Assembly: GCA_963969595.1 (NCBI GenBank)
Contig: OZ018409.1
Coordinates: 18,632,975 to 18,696,974 of the forward strand
Source: Neckera pumila
Lineage: Eukaryota > Streptophyta > Bryopsida > Hypnales > Neckeraceae
Reading direction: 5' to 3'
Length of the DNA: 64,000 bases
The stretch's first letter is position 1; the number at the start of each line of letters is the position of its first letter. Below, piece after piece: positions 23,879-34,801 of this stretch. The notes beneath the pieces are model-generated. The model was not told the origin of the DNA, did no database searches, and was given only the letters and a program-made list of their open reading frames with translations. The translations under genes were made by a program, and so were the position numbers.

Positions 23879-25520
23879 CAACCGGACTTGTGCTCCACTC
23901 TTGCCCGAACATTAAGTCTCTGCTTTCCGCAGCTGCGGAGTCCCAGGGATTATCGTCTGAGCTTCAAGATGCGGCTGTGCAATACTTGGAAGCTGCTGTC
24001 ATACCGTACCCCGTTATTCGAGACTTGTGGGTGCAGCTCACGCCTGGATATGGGGTGCCGTTCCATCAAGTCTTGGCAGGAAGCTCGTTTGTCCTTGAGA
24101 GTCCCAAGCCGCGAGAAAAGGTACCTGGAGGTTTTGTGAACCCTAAAAATTTAGATTTGAATAATCTGGTTTCGCGTTCATATCTCAGAGTCCGAGGATG
24201 AAGCAAAATTCTGCAATGCTGATGTGAGAAATCACATGTGTTGAAAAATCTACACACAAATGCGAACTGATGGACTCTTCTTTATACTTGCGGAAAATAT
24301 TCGTTCATTCAAACCCTTTCAGGAAGCTCATTGGGGTGAAATAGAGAAGTAGTTTACCATAATCGTTTTTAGGGCATGACATTTCTATCAAGATCTGGGT
24401 TTCATTATTAGTGAGGTTCGCGATTCTTTTTGAGCTTTGCGAAACTTCTTTTTCTGTGTATGCAGAGCAAGGAGCTGAAAGAGCGCCTTGCAAACTTGCA
24501 AGAGCTTGCTGAGAAGAAGGCGTACAGTGAACTTGTGAAGGATGTAACTAAGCATGATCACGATGAAGATCGAGAGTATTTTTCTTCTTATAAAAATTCT
24601 CTTGGCTTTGGTAAGTACTTTACATGTCATTTACGGAGTACTTGATAAAGGTGGCTCGTCGCTGTGCATTAGTTCTGAAATTACTGCATTGAAACGAGGC
24701 ACCCCGGGTGTCGCGTTTTTTTGGCAGATACGACTAGCTGTATGTGTTTCCGTGTCGTCTGATATTTTGTGCTACTTTTATTTTTATCGGTTCTGACAGT
24801 GTCTTTTTTCGTCAACGCACCTGATGCCTATAGGAATTTGGAAAATTTCAGGAGGAAAACTCTGCAGTTTCATTGGACTTATCGGAATTTCATTTTAATG
24901 TTTCCTGCTGCAATTTATTTTGCAGGTATACATGTACTATTCATCATGTTTACAGGCTACATGTTTGGCTATGCCGTTATTCGCTCTCAATTCCCAGATT
25001 CTCCCGCAATGGTAAGTGCTCATACTCTCGGCCTGAAAGTTTGAGTTGATTTGTCATTAAACTTTTGGAGTATCGCTTTCGTCACCTTTTCTCATATTGC
25101 TCTAGGTCCAGTATATATATTTGACTATTATGTCTGATCCTTGAAGAGGTATGCTCCTAAGATTTCTGTAATTTAGTTCAACCTTCTGAAAATCTCTAGT
25201 GGGATTCTTGTAGCAACACCCTGAAAGTGTTATTGTCAATGCAGCATGCGGCAGGAGGAGTATTTGGTTTGATAGCTGGAATGTTTGTTGAGACGATTCT
25301 CTTCATCACCCGAGCGTCTATGGCTGAAAAAAGCTTCTTAATGAAGGCAAAGGCGAAACTCAAAGCAGAGCAGGTGGGGATGCAGAATTTAACTGAGGCT
25401 TCAGTTCCCCTGTCTGAGGCGCAGGCCGAGACACCAGAATCCATATCGGAGATCCAGGCTGAGCAGGAGGTACCTTTTGGAATACGTAAACGTCGTGGAC
25501 TAGTCCAGCCTCCAGGATAA
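23879..25520 (+). CDS. V-ATPase assembly factor VMA12/TMEM199-like
   Basis: ER membrane protein needed to assemble the V0 sector of the vacuolar proton pump in the VMA12/TMEM199 family. Recognised exons are 23879-24120, 24466-24610, 24926-25011 and 25245-25520; they join in phase with GT..AG introns. Order: a soluble N-terminal part (PNIKSLLSAAAESQG, VPFHQVLAGSSF), the conserved SPKPREK-SKELKERLA segment, a KDVTKHDHDED loop, then two membrane segments (HVLFIMFTGYMFGYAVI and AAGGVFGLIAGMFVETILFI). A variable charged tail ends in RRGLVQPPG. The exon frame is open upstream to a stop at 23851 with no ATG, so a first exon is missing from this call. A candidate is ATG at 23488 with a weak donor after 23533, which joins in phase, but I cannot confirm it. 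A GC-richer promoter-like stretch lies at 23200-23480. Confidence 0.82.
24192..24273. repeat. Direct repeat flanking VMA12-like exon, copy 2
   Basis: Second copy of the 23660 repeat, in the intron after the first recognised exon. Confidence 0.8.
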
Positions 25521-28500
25521 TTTACCTTCGTGCACTATAATCTGCGCCAGCAATGAACAATAATGTTGGGTGGTCTCGTGGGTCACTAATAACTAGGCAC
25601 GGAACACTGGAATGAGACACGAAGTTGTACAGTACGTAAATCAGAAATCTAGATGATCAGCATGATTGTTTACACGTAGTTTTTATGACTAAAAATCCTT
25701 CTTAGAATTGCGGGCAAGGGAAACGGCGTCCTACAGAAAGGATAGCTTGTTCAACTGTATGAAGCATCCAGTCTTGAATCTGAGAACTGTTTGAACTGAC
25801 CTGAAAAATATGTTGTATGAGGCATTCTGGAAGTAATTGTCGATTTTCACCTACTTCACGTTCTCCCAACACTGATATGATTCGCTTAAGTGTCGGACTA
25901 GAGCGTTTTGTTCGAGAGCTCGTGAGTCCTGTCAAGGTAGAAGATAGCAAAACTTCGTTGCCTATTGGGATTCGTGTTATCAACAGCAATTCACCTGCTT
26001 ATGCTCTTGGATTACTTACGTAGCAAAGGGTGGAAGCATGACTTGGCCATATATCTGACTATTGATCTCGAATGAAAATTTGGTGGCCTAGTCACTTATG
26101 ATGTAGTCTGCAACCCACTTTGACGCATAACAAACTCATACACTGAGACAAAACTTTTGAGATCAATTTGACCGTAAGCTAACTGGTCCAAGAAATGACC
26201 GTTCAGTTGGTGCATCAAAATTGGGGTTTAAGATAAGTGGGGTCCAACAAATGACCCTTCAAAATTGGGGTCCAATAAACAACCCTTCAGTTGCTGCAAC
26301 AAAATTGGGCAACAAAATTGGGGTTGGTTGGGGATGAATTTCAATGAAAGGACAATGAAGTCCCCAATGAATGCAAGAAGTTGCATAATTTTTGGAACGT
26401 TAGACATGTATTTGCAATTGTACACCACCATTTTAGAATTTGAGTGTATAGGTGGTGCACTAATCACATGACATAGTTTTGTGAATAGGTCATGATGTAT
26501 TTCCAAAGCAATTTTCTTGTATATAAATGGATTGAAAAAGTGTCCACCACTAATTGAAAATAGAACAGTCATTATCATATTTCTACTAATTGAAAATGGA
26601 ACATATATGACTTTCATTAAACTTTAGTTCTCAGAGGCATTTTTGTACTACAGATAATTTATTTATTGGAAGCTCATGTTTGTTACATATTTTTAAAAAT
26701 TAAAAAGTAGAAGAGGATCTCAATACAAACAGTCAAACAAGCTAATTTCCAAAGTCAAACTACAAAATCCTTTTCTAAATTTGCCCATTTCGCCACTAGT
26801 AATAGAGAATACATGATATTTTTTCTTTTAAAGATGAAACAATAGGCAATTGCAAGAAACATTTAATATATTATTTTTGGTCACACGTTGCATACTAGAG
26901 TTTCTTCTAAATACAACCCCATGAGTCATGATTTAATTTAGTTGAAATTCATAGTGTGATGGATAAGACGAGTGTAAATAAAAGAAAATTTTTGAACATT
27001 ATTTTATGATAATAAATTGGTAGGACACCAAACATTGCAAATTTTGAGTTTTATTATTAGAGACTTATTCTAAACATGATTTTCTAGGGAACAATCTCCT
27101 AAGTAACCTTAACATTGGCTATTTAAAAAAACGTTTTTTATTTTTAAAATATTCCAAAAAAATCATAGATACTTGATCAAATACTACAAATAGTATAGAA
27201 TTACTCCAACATGTCTTCTATAATTCATAAAATTTCCATTTCTTTTGTAAAGGTTTTAAATTTATGATGTAATTTTTGTTAAATTTTGAAATCATTCTAA
27301 TGAAATATTGTCCAATTTTTGTACCATAAGCGTGTATTGTGGTATAAACCAAAATTTCATATCATTCCAAATTTAAAATGTGGTATTAGCTTCTAATCTT
27401 TAAATTGTAGCAAAATATTCTTTTGTAGGAAATTTTGAAGTTTTCAATAAAGAGAGAGAAATTAGGCTTACAAAGTTAATTTTATTAATTTTTCTCAAAA
27501 GCAAAAAAAATCTTTTTGAATGTCAATCAAATTTTTAAAAAAATCTTATAAACTCAAGTCTATTAGTTAATTTCTAATCTTATACAATGTATTATTTCAA
27601 AAAGACTCATACTTATATAATAGATTTGAGAACTTTTAAAACCCAACAATGTAGATATACGATTATTGACAACCAAAAGAGAAATTGGCATTCTTCTACT
27701 ATTGGTAGTCTCATCAGAAAAGTTTTCAAACCTAATCCAAACCCTTCACCGTACTCTTCTGATAGTTTATAATTGCTTGGCGCCACTTAAAGTGGACTTG
27801 CCCATCACCATTTGCTTCTCAGTTTCGTGGCCTATTGGATGGCACCAATTGTATTCACTGTCCCATCCAAATCTCTCCAAAAAGTATTGAAAACCATATA
27901 AGAATTTGACAAAAACCTTTGAATGGAGGTTGTACAATACAATTTAGGTATAAGTGTTGGTTCCTTTCACAATTGAGTACAATCATTTTACTTTTTTAAA
28001 GAGCCAATAGTTTTTATGCTAGGTAGAGTATGATTGTTTTCAAGAGCAAATTATGGGAGCTACATGAAATGGATGAAGTACATTCAAATATTATGAAAAA
28101 ACAATTTTTGTCTAATCTCCAACAATGTGACTATTGTGATTACTTGAGCATTAGACAAACATTGAATGGATTATAACTGTTTTCAAGACCAAACTATGGA
28201 AGTTACATGACATAGATGAATAATTTTTAAATATGTTGAAAAAGCAGTTTTTATCTATTCCTCAATAATGCAGCTAGGGTGGTCATTTGGTATTCCAAGA
28301 TTATTGTGCAAGGTTCTAACTGAGTTCATAGAGGGATAGGAATTATTTGTCTTTACAAATATTTTATAAAGCAGTACTAGTGTCTTTCACTCCAAAGATT
28401 TGTTTTTCTTGTTTAAAAAATGATCCCTTATAGATGAAGTAATTGTCTATTTAAATTTTTTTTTATCTACATAATTAGAAATTAGCATTTCAAACTTGGT

Positions 28501-29476
28501 GAACAAAAATTCCCATGAAAATTACAAAATTTCAATCTACAATTGGTTATGGAAGGAATTTCCATGTATTGAAACATATTGTTGTGCGAAGCTATAGAGC
28601 TAAATTACGGATATAATCTATAGATCATATTTGACAATTTTTGTTTAATTGCGTCTTTACCATTTGGAAAATTTGGACTTTCTTTAGTCTTTAACCCTCA
28701 AAAGACCAAATCCATTGCAATACGGTCTAACTTTATTTTTGAACTCAAATTATTTTTTTAAATCATATTTGATTTATAATATAATATTTTTGTCACATGA
28801 AACTATGTGGGTCTATTAATGTGAAAAATCTCTATTAGTTTTGTAACAAATTATAAATATTATCATACTTAAAATAATAAGTGAAAATAAATTAGTTCAT
28901 ATAATGAAAATGATCCAATCAATATGAAATTTCTTCAAGAAGTAAACAAAGCAATGAAGAATAGTATTCAAGTAATTGCTTTCTATTTTACAACCAAAAC
29001 ATCGAGGCAATGACCTTCAAATCAAATCACCATTTTCAAAAAAATGGTTTTATATATAAAATTGAGACTTTACATATTAGATTGATAATTTTTTGATAAA
29101 TTTTGTGTATGAACAAACATTTTTTCTATAGAAGTTGAGATTTTAGAAATTTTATTGGAAAATATCAAATTATTGTGAAATGAAATAGAAAGAAAACTTG
29201 CATAGCATTCATTAGCATTCAGTGAGATTGCCTTTTACTATCCAGAGTCCTCATCCATGAATTTCATCCACATATTATTACTGTAAACTTCAAAACCGAA
29301 ACAATGGCAGTACATTCATAGTGCACTCCATTTTTTTGGCTTATTCTAGGACAAAATATACAAACAACAAATAATTATAAAGATAGATGATTTGTCAAAA
29401 TCCAAGGAATCCATTGAGTATTATACCAATGAAATCTAACCATTTGCCATCAATAACTTATTTTGAATTTTTTGTT
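25521..29476. other. AT-rich intergenic DNA
   Basis: No gene supported. At 26190-26330 there are imperfect short repeats built on GGGGTCCAA and ACAAAATTGGG. At 28691 a single TTAACCCTCAAAAGACC resembles the start of a TTAA-family element, but no matching right end was found. Confidence 0.35.
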
Positions 29477-30270
29477 GAAATTAGAAGCTCTTTATGTACA
29501 CTTGGGGTGGTAGGAGGTAGAACAACCCATGTGGGATATGTAACTTAGAGTTTGTAATTTCTCAACCGCTCATAGTTAAGTCTAAAGAAGGAATTGTGTT
29601 AGAATTGTAATTTTAGACTTCATTTAGGCATACTGGAATACCTTTTTTCAAAAAAGTTTGAACTACACTGAATAGGGGTATTAAGGGGACCCATACTAAT
29701 TAAATGACATCTCACACTATATAAATATCTACCTTTTCTATACATCAATAGTTATTGAAGTGTGTGAGGACTGTACATCATGTTTCAAACATCTACAGTT
29801 TTCGAGGATAAGTCCCTTTAATTTTTTGGTCCCCTTAATATCCCTATGCAGTGTAGAAGAAATTGGGGAATCAAGTTAAGTTTTATCTCCAAAAATTTGT
29901 TTGGAATTTAGATCTTCCACTCAAAATTTATGGACAAATTTCAAAAAGGGTGTATGAAAATGTCAAAAAGTATCCTTTCCCACTGCTCTATGAAATTCGT
30001 CTATAACTTTTGAGTGGAAGATTGAAATCTCAAACAGATTTTTGAATATGAAACTTAACTTGATTTCCTAACTTATTTTAGTTCAAAGTATTTTGAAAAA
30101 AGATATTCTACTATGCCTAAATGAGGACTAAAGTTATAGTTTTAACACACTTCCTACTTAGATTTAACTATGAGTGGTTGAGAAACTACAAATTCTAAAT
30201 TACATATCTCACATGGGTTGTTTTACTTCCTACCATCCCATGTACACATAAAGAGTTGTCTTCTAATTCC
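29477..30270. mobile_element. Large foldback (nested inverted repeat), about 0.8 kb
   Basis: The outer arms of roughly 190 bases run from GAAATTAGAAG..CTCTTTATG (29477) and its inverse at 30090-30270 (CATAAAGAGTTGTCTTCTAATTCC). Shared inner landmarks are CCCATGTG(G)GATATGTAA and TTAGGCATA. Two further inverted pairs are nested inside: TAAGGGGACC (29691-29700) with GGTCCCCTTAA (29839), and CTTCCACTCAAAA (29915) with TTTTGAGTGGAAG (30007). It is non-coding and looks like a foldback-type MITE. The exact borders and target duplication are uncertain. Confidence 0.6.
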
Positions 30271-30359
30271 AAATCACAAAACATGAATGGCTTACAAAGC
30301 AATATGAGGGAATTCAAACACTAAAATTATTGACCTCTATGAATTAATTGTCATTTTAT

Positions 30360-31288
30360 TTAACCCCTAAAGGACCAAGGTCATTTTCCTACCAGAAACC
30401 ACTCCAAACTGTCATTTCTGTTGCAAAGAAAAATGAGTTTAAGAAATTGTTTTTTTTGCATATCCAAATGTAAGATCTTATACTTGACTAGTATATGAAT
30501 ATGTGAAAGAAATTTCAAAAACTTTGACCACGTAGATTGCAAGATATATGCATTTAAAGTGAAGAAAACAATTTTTTTTCCACCTTGCTTGACTAGATTT
30601 TTTGGCTTTTAATCTTTTTAGTTCAAATTTTTTGCACAATTGGTTTTGATTTTCTACTTATTTATGTTAATTTCAGTTGAGAATCTACCAAAAAAATTTA
30701 GGAAAAAAAGCACTTAATTTTTGCTCATTAAATAATTGTTAAGTAGAGGTGGGTTCAAGATTGAAGAAAGAACTAAATTGTTAATAGCTTTTAGATGGAA
30801 TTGAATCACAATAATCCCAATGGTGAGATTGTTTTAGCAGAAAAACCTAACCTTGTGTAAGAATTTTATTTGAAAAATTCTAAAAATTGCATTCAAAAAT
30901 GAATTCTAGAAGTTATTTTTTCAAGAAGATGCTTAGATTGCCTGAAAGACTAAGATTGTCCATAACTTTCTCATTACTAGTCCAATTTGAATGAAACAAA
31001 GCTTCACATATAGACAAAAATATAAACTTTGAGTCTAAAAATTGAAAAAAAATTATTTGGACTTTTTGTGATTTTTTTTGTGCTGCCTGCCAAATTCCAT
31101 TTTTGCTTATTATGCCATAACTTTTGCTCATGGGCATCAATGAAAATAAAAATTATATATTCACATAGCTCTTGCAAAAATATACAACCTCAAAAAATTC
31201 CAAAAAACATTACTAAAAATTGAGACAGTAGGAATTTGCCCAGACCCAAATTGTCCCCCAAGGGGACAACCGATCCTTTAGGGGTTAA
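30360..31288 (-). mobile_element. TTAA element, subfamily A, 929 bp
   Basis: It begins TTAACCCCTAAAGGACCAAG and ends CGATCCTTTAGGGGTTAA, with TTAA on both sides. The right end carries the palindrome GTCCCCCAAGGGGAC. Internal blocks match the copies at 9548-10497 and 59234-60162. Non-coding. Confidence 0.87.
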
Positions 31289-31408
31289 AACTGTTTTTTG
31301 TGTATTTTTTAAATTGAAGGTGCTCAATTTCCTAGTAACCTGATTGACCTTGGCACTGAGCAAAAATCTGACAGTATTGACGCATGGACATTTAGCTAAT
31401 TTAGGTGT

Positions 31409-31459
31409 GGAATATTCTACATCATTTCATCCCTCAGATGAAATGATGTGGAATATTCC
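31409..31459. other. Near-perfect hairpin, 22-bp stem
   Basis: GGAATATTCTACATCATTTC(AT) pairs with (AT)GAAATGATGTGGAATATTCC across a 7-base loop, with one G-T type mismatch in 22 pairs. It stands alone in unannotated DNA. It could be a small foldback footprint or a structured RNA. I see no miRNA-family sequence I can name. Confidence 0.65.
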
Positions 31460-32149
31460 AGTCCACAAGAAGACAATTGCTCTAACTACTATTGAATGTT
31501 ATGTGTCCGGCTTCTTTTCTTTAGCTTAAATAAAATACCAAAAATGGATATTTTGAAAGTGACAACCAAAATTTGACCAAAGCGCCTCCCCCAGGATGCG
31601 GGATCTCTACGGGTTACCAAGTTGACACTCATACGTTAACAATAAATAGTTCCGATTCCACAAAAAGTAGACAAAGCACAAGAAACAAATGGTTTGATAA
31701 GTTGGGCGTTGAACTCCTGTCCACAATTACGGTCTCCCTTGCTCCATGTTGTAGTTGGAGTCTCCATGAAATGATACTTGTTGTGAAGGGGCAAGATGGG
31801 GGTGAGCAATGTGGAATATAATCATAAGTCAAGTGCGCTACAAAACCACCAAAGACATTTCGATTTTGTGAGATTTGATGCCTAGTGCCACAAATTTAAC
31901 GTATCTGGGCTGCTAAGAATGTCAAAGCAACATGTAGAAAGATGTGCGATGCTTACGTAAATCATCAAACAAGCTTTGGAAGTGCTAGCAATAGCAAAAG
32001 TAGGCCGTTACAATGCCTGCAAGAGCATCCAAACACGCCGTAAGAACACGGTTGCATAATGGTTTGCCAAAGCAAGAAGATAATTTGGCTACTTCATATG
32101 TGGCATAGAAATAGAATTTAAAAGACCATATGGACCAGTCGAAAAAAGA
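31460..32149. other. Intergenic DNA downstream of the LPP pseudogene
   Basis: Contains the likely 3' flank of the minus-strand phosphatase gene. An 82-codon open frame at 31573-31821 (+) shows no recognisable motif. Confidence 0.35.
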
Positions 32150-33508
32150 CTAGTTGAAAGCAACCACTAATGGAAGCACCACTGCAAACGTCTGTCCATG
32201 ATGCCAGTAGTCGTCGATTTGGGTGACGCCAACAAAAGTGGCTCCCAGCATCGTCAAAACCATGGGGAACAGCTTCCACAAGTGCCCGTTCCGATCAAAG
32301 ATGCAAAGCTTGCCAGCCATGTACATTGCTAGGTAGCTCAGACTAGTGAACGTCCCTGCAAAAGATATAAAATGTCAGAGAGATGGAAAAACGCTACACA
32401 TCCACCTCAAATATTCAACCTATACCTCAGTTTAGTCATACTTCACTGACAGAGTCTGATCATTCAAGGTCGCAGCCATTTCCTGAAGAATCATCAGAAT
32501 AATGCACTTACATGAGGTATGGCCGCTGGGGAAATTTTTATAAGCTTCTTTCATTTGTTTGGCAATGGCGCTGCAGATGACATTATCGCTTATTAAGTCG
32601 TAAGTCTGCCAACAAATAAATTGTCAGTATGACACCAAAAAAAGAAAGGAATTTGTCGGAAATATCTTGTGTCTGATAGATTAATATAGCAATGAGCTAG
32701 AAGTGAGGCCACACAATCATAACAAGATAAAACAAAATACAGAAGTGACAAGGACATACAGGCATTGCAGTAGGGCTTCCAAAGCAATGAGCATAGAAGT
32801 GAGGACGAGGCTGTCCAATTCCAATCTTCAAAACGTCAGTTATAAGTGCTGTTAATGCGACAATAGTGAGAAGTCCTACAAGATAGCACAAAGTAAGTCA
32901 TTCCAACATGCAAATGCAGTCATCGTTGCAGTAAAACGTTCTACGGTACCCGGTGACAATAGCCAAGAAACATGTAAAAACAAATTTTGGGATTTAATTG
33001 AAACTTTACAGAAGTAGCAAAAAATAATTAATGCAACAAGGAAGAAACCATACTACTACTGATGTTATCCGCAAAATACATACCCAGTACAGCATGATGC
33101 AGGTCTCAAATATTCCTCCTTTTGAAAAAAATGCCCAGGATAACAACCAAGGGAATGCCCATAGCTATCGCTTGTTTAGAACACTTCAGGGCTTGAATGA
33201 ATAAGTATATTTTATTTCTTTCAGTTGCTAAAACAGGGCAAGCCAAACAATGAAGCAAGGATTGGAGGAAAGGTAGAAATAAGCAAGCAAATTAATACCG
33301 GCACAATTTGGAAAGGAATTGTATTTGATTTGAAGGGATATCTCAACTGCGCAATTACAAAATTTGTTGTTCCCACATAACGCTGGTAGGGATGAATCAA
33401 AAAACTAAGAAGCCAGAATACAATAATAAGCACGATGAGCAGCCAATCATGCAAGTGATATTTGAATGAACCGCCAAGCGTTAAATCGAGAAGAACCAAT
33501 GGCTCCAT
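32150..33508 (-). pseudogene. Lipid phosphate phosphatase (PAP2 family), damaged
   Basis: Plant LPP-type membrane phosphatase acting on phosphatidate or diacylglycerol pyrophosphate. Exons on the minus strand: 33508-33299, 33183-33084, 32875-32760, 32605-32512 and 32355-32150; all join in phase with GT..AG introns, 242 codons including the stop. Visible features: the HDWLLIVLIIVFWLL membrane segment, LRYPF, DLHHAVLG, phosphatase motif 1 (KIGIGQPRP) and motif 2 (FPSGHTS). Damage: a TGA at 33106-33108 replaces the residue before DLHHA (Tyr in relatives). Motif 3, normally SRxxDYWHHWxDV, reads TQIDDYWHHGQTF, losing the Arg and final Asp. The protein then stops 10 residues later, without the usual last membrane segments. 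The start is taken at MEPLVLL, in line with the N-terminal length of relatives. An upstream exon is possible, since the frame is open to an acceptor at 33580. Most likely a pseudogene. Confidence 0.8.
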
Positions 33509-34690
33509 CAAATCCCTGGACTCTTTGGGTCTTTGTCCAATAATCGATACACTACTGGACAACCATTTCTTGAAACTCCCTGGAGCAACACACACAAATG
33601 TGCTTAACTTATGAAAAGTTCAATTGGATGTAAGACAACAAATTATAACTCCACGCAACAAAATGGCTTACGCTCTGCGCAAGGGGAAATACTTTGAACC
33701 TAAAGTCACACTCATGACCTACTACACGTGTAGAAGGCGGTCTAGTGATACTGGTGATCTAAGGTGACTTTGGATGTTTGTTGTGACGAGTTTCTTTGAT
33801 TTGAATCTCCGACCTTTCCGGTGATTCCTCTAACTAGGCAATACAAACAAAAGCCTCAACTTTAGTGTTTACAATCCCAAATTGACTTTGCTTTCACATC
33901 CTTACCAATCCGGCAGTCAAACAATCACAAAATTTTCAAAAAAGCAACACCTAGTCCAGGTCTCACTAGCAGAAATACTCCGCACTTTCTCTTCACTTTG
34001 ATTCCACATTGCTACTCAAAAAAATCACCGAGTTCACAGCAGTACACACAAAGTAGCAATGCAGCCACTTCTCATTTTACACCAATGACTCTAAACAGAC
34101 AATACTTTCATAGAGAACAACAATCGCAACAACAGAGAAAGACAAAGTCCATCTGAAGAAGCTCCTTTCCACATCACCAACAACCACACTAACCAACAAT
34201 CATACTCAAAAACAAAGCATGCCTTCACAATTGAAACTGAGAGCTAATTAACAACACTGAAAACAACATAATCAAAGAAAGAACAATGATAGCAACGACT
34301 ATTAGAGCCAAAAAAAACTGCATCCTTTCCCGGTCAACATCACCAAAAACGAACATTGTCAAAAATGATGTATTGTTTTTTGTTGTTTGATATATCCAGT
34401 TCATAGGAGCCCTTGATACTGAAGTAGGCCGGTGTTGGAGAGGTTTTGAGTCTGTTATACTGAGATTTGAAGGAATGTTGAGGTGCTTGTTTTCCAGGGA
34501 TTCAAATGTGGAAGTTGCCCTCCAACAGATGATGACTTTTTTATGTGGAGGATACTAGGCAACAACCTTGGTTTGACATCTGGAGAAGAATCAACCAATA
34601 CATTCTTCCAGGTACTTAGATATCCTTATTTGTAGACTCTCACAATTTGAAGAAAATTTGGCTAGGCTTCAGTGACATGAAAGAGACTTA
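33509..34690. other. Upstream flank of the LPP pseudogene
   Basis: Moderately AT-rich, CA/AAC-rich DNA with no long open frame. It may contain a lost first exon or promoter of the minus-strand phosphatase gene. Nothing definite. Confidence 0.3.
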
Positions 34691-34798
34691 GGGCCTCTTC
34701 ACACTATGGCTGTCCAGGTCGAGAGGCCGTGGGACTCAACAATATGATTGGTGGAAACCGACGGACTCGCGACCGACGGCCGTAGTGTGAAGAGGCCC
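34691..34798. mobile_element. PIF/Harbinger-type MITE, 108 bp
   Basis: The terminal inverted repeats GGGCCTCTTCACACTATGGC and GCCGTAGTGTGAAGAGGCCC flank a 68-base GC-richer core. TTA is directly repeated at 34688-34690 and 34799-34801. A 3-bp TTA target duplication with ends starting GGGCC is typical of Tourist/Harbinger MITEs. The near-identical ends suggest a recent insertion. Confidence 0.8.
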
Positions 34799-34801
34799 TT
34801 A

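Noticed and set aside
25702..25989. 95-codon minus-strand frame just after the VMA12-like gene
   Set aside because: It reads plausibly (LLPECLIQHIFQ..) but overlaps the likely 3' untranslated region, has no recognisable family and no clear splice partners.
28691..29200. Possible TTAA-family element starting TTAACCCTCAAAAGACC
   Set aside because: No right terminus and no interior similarity to the other copies could be found.
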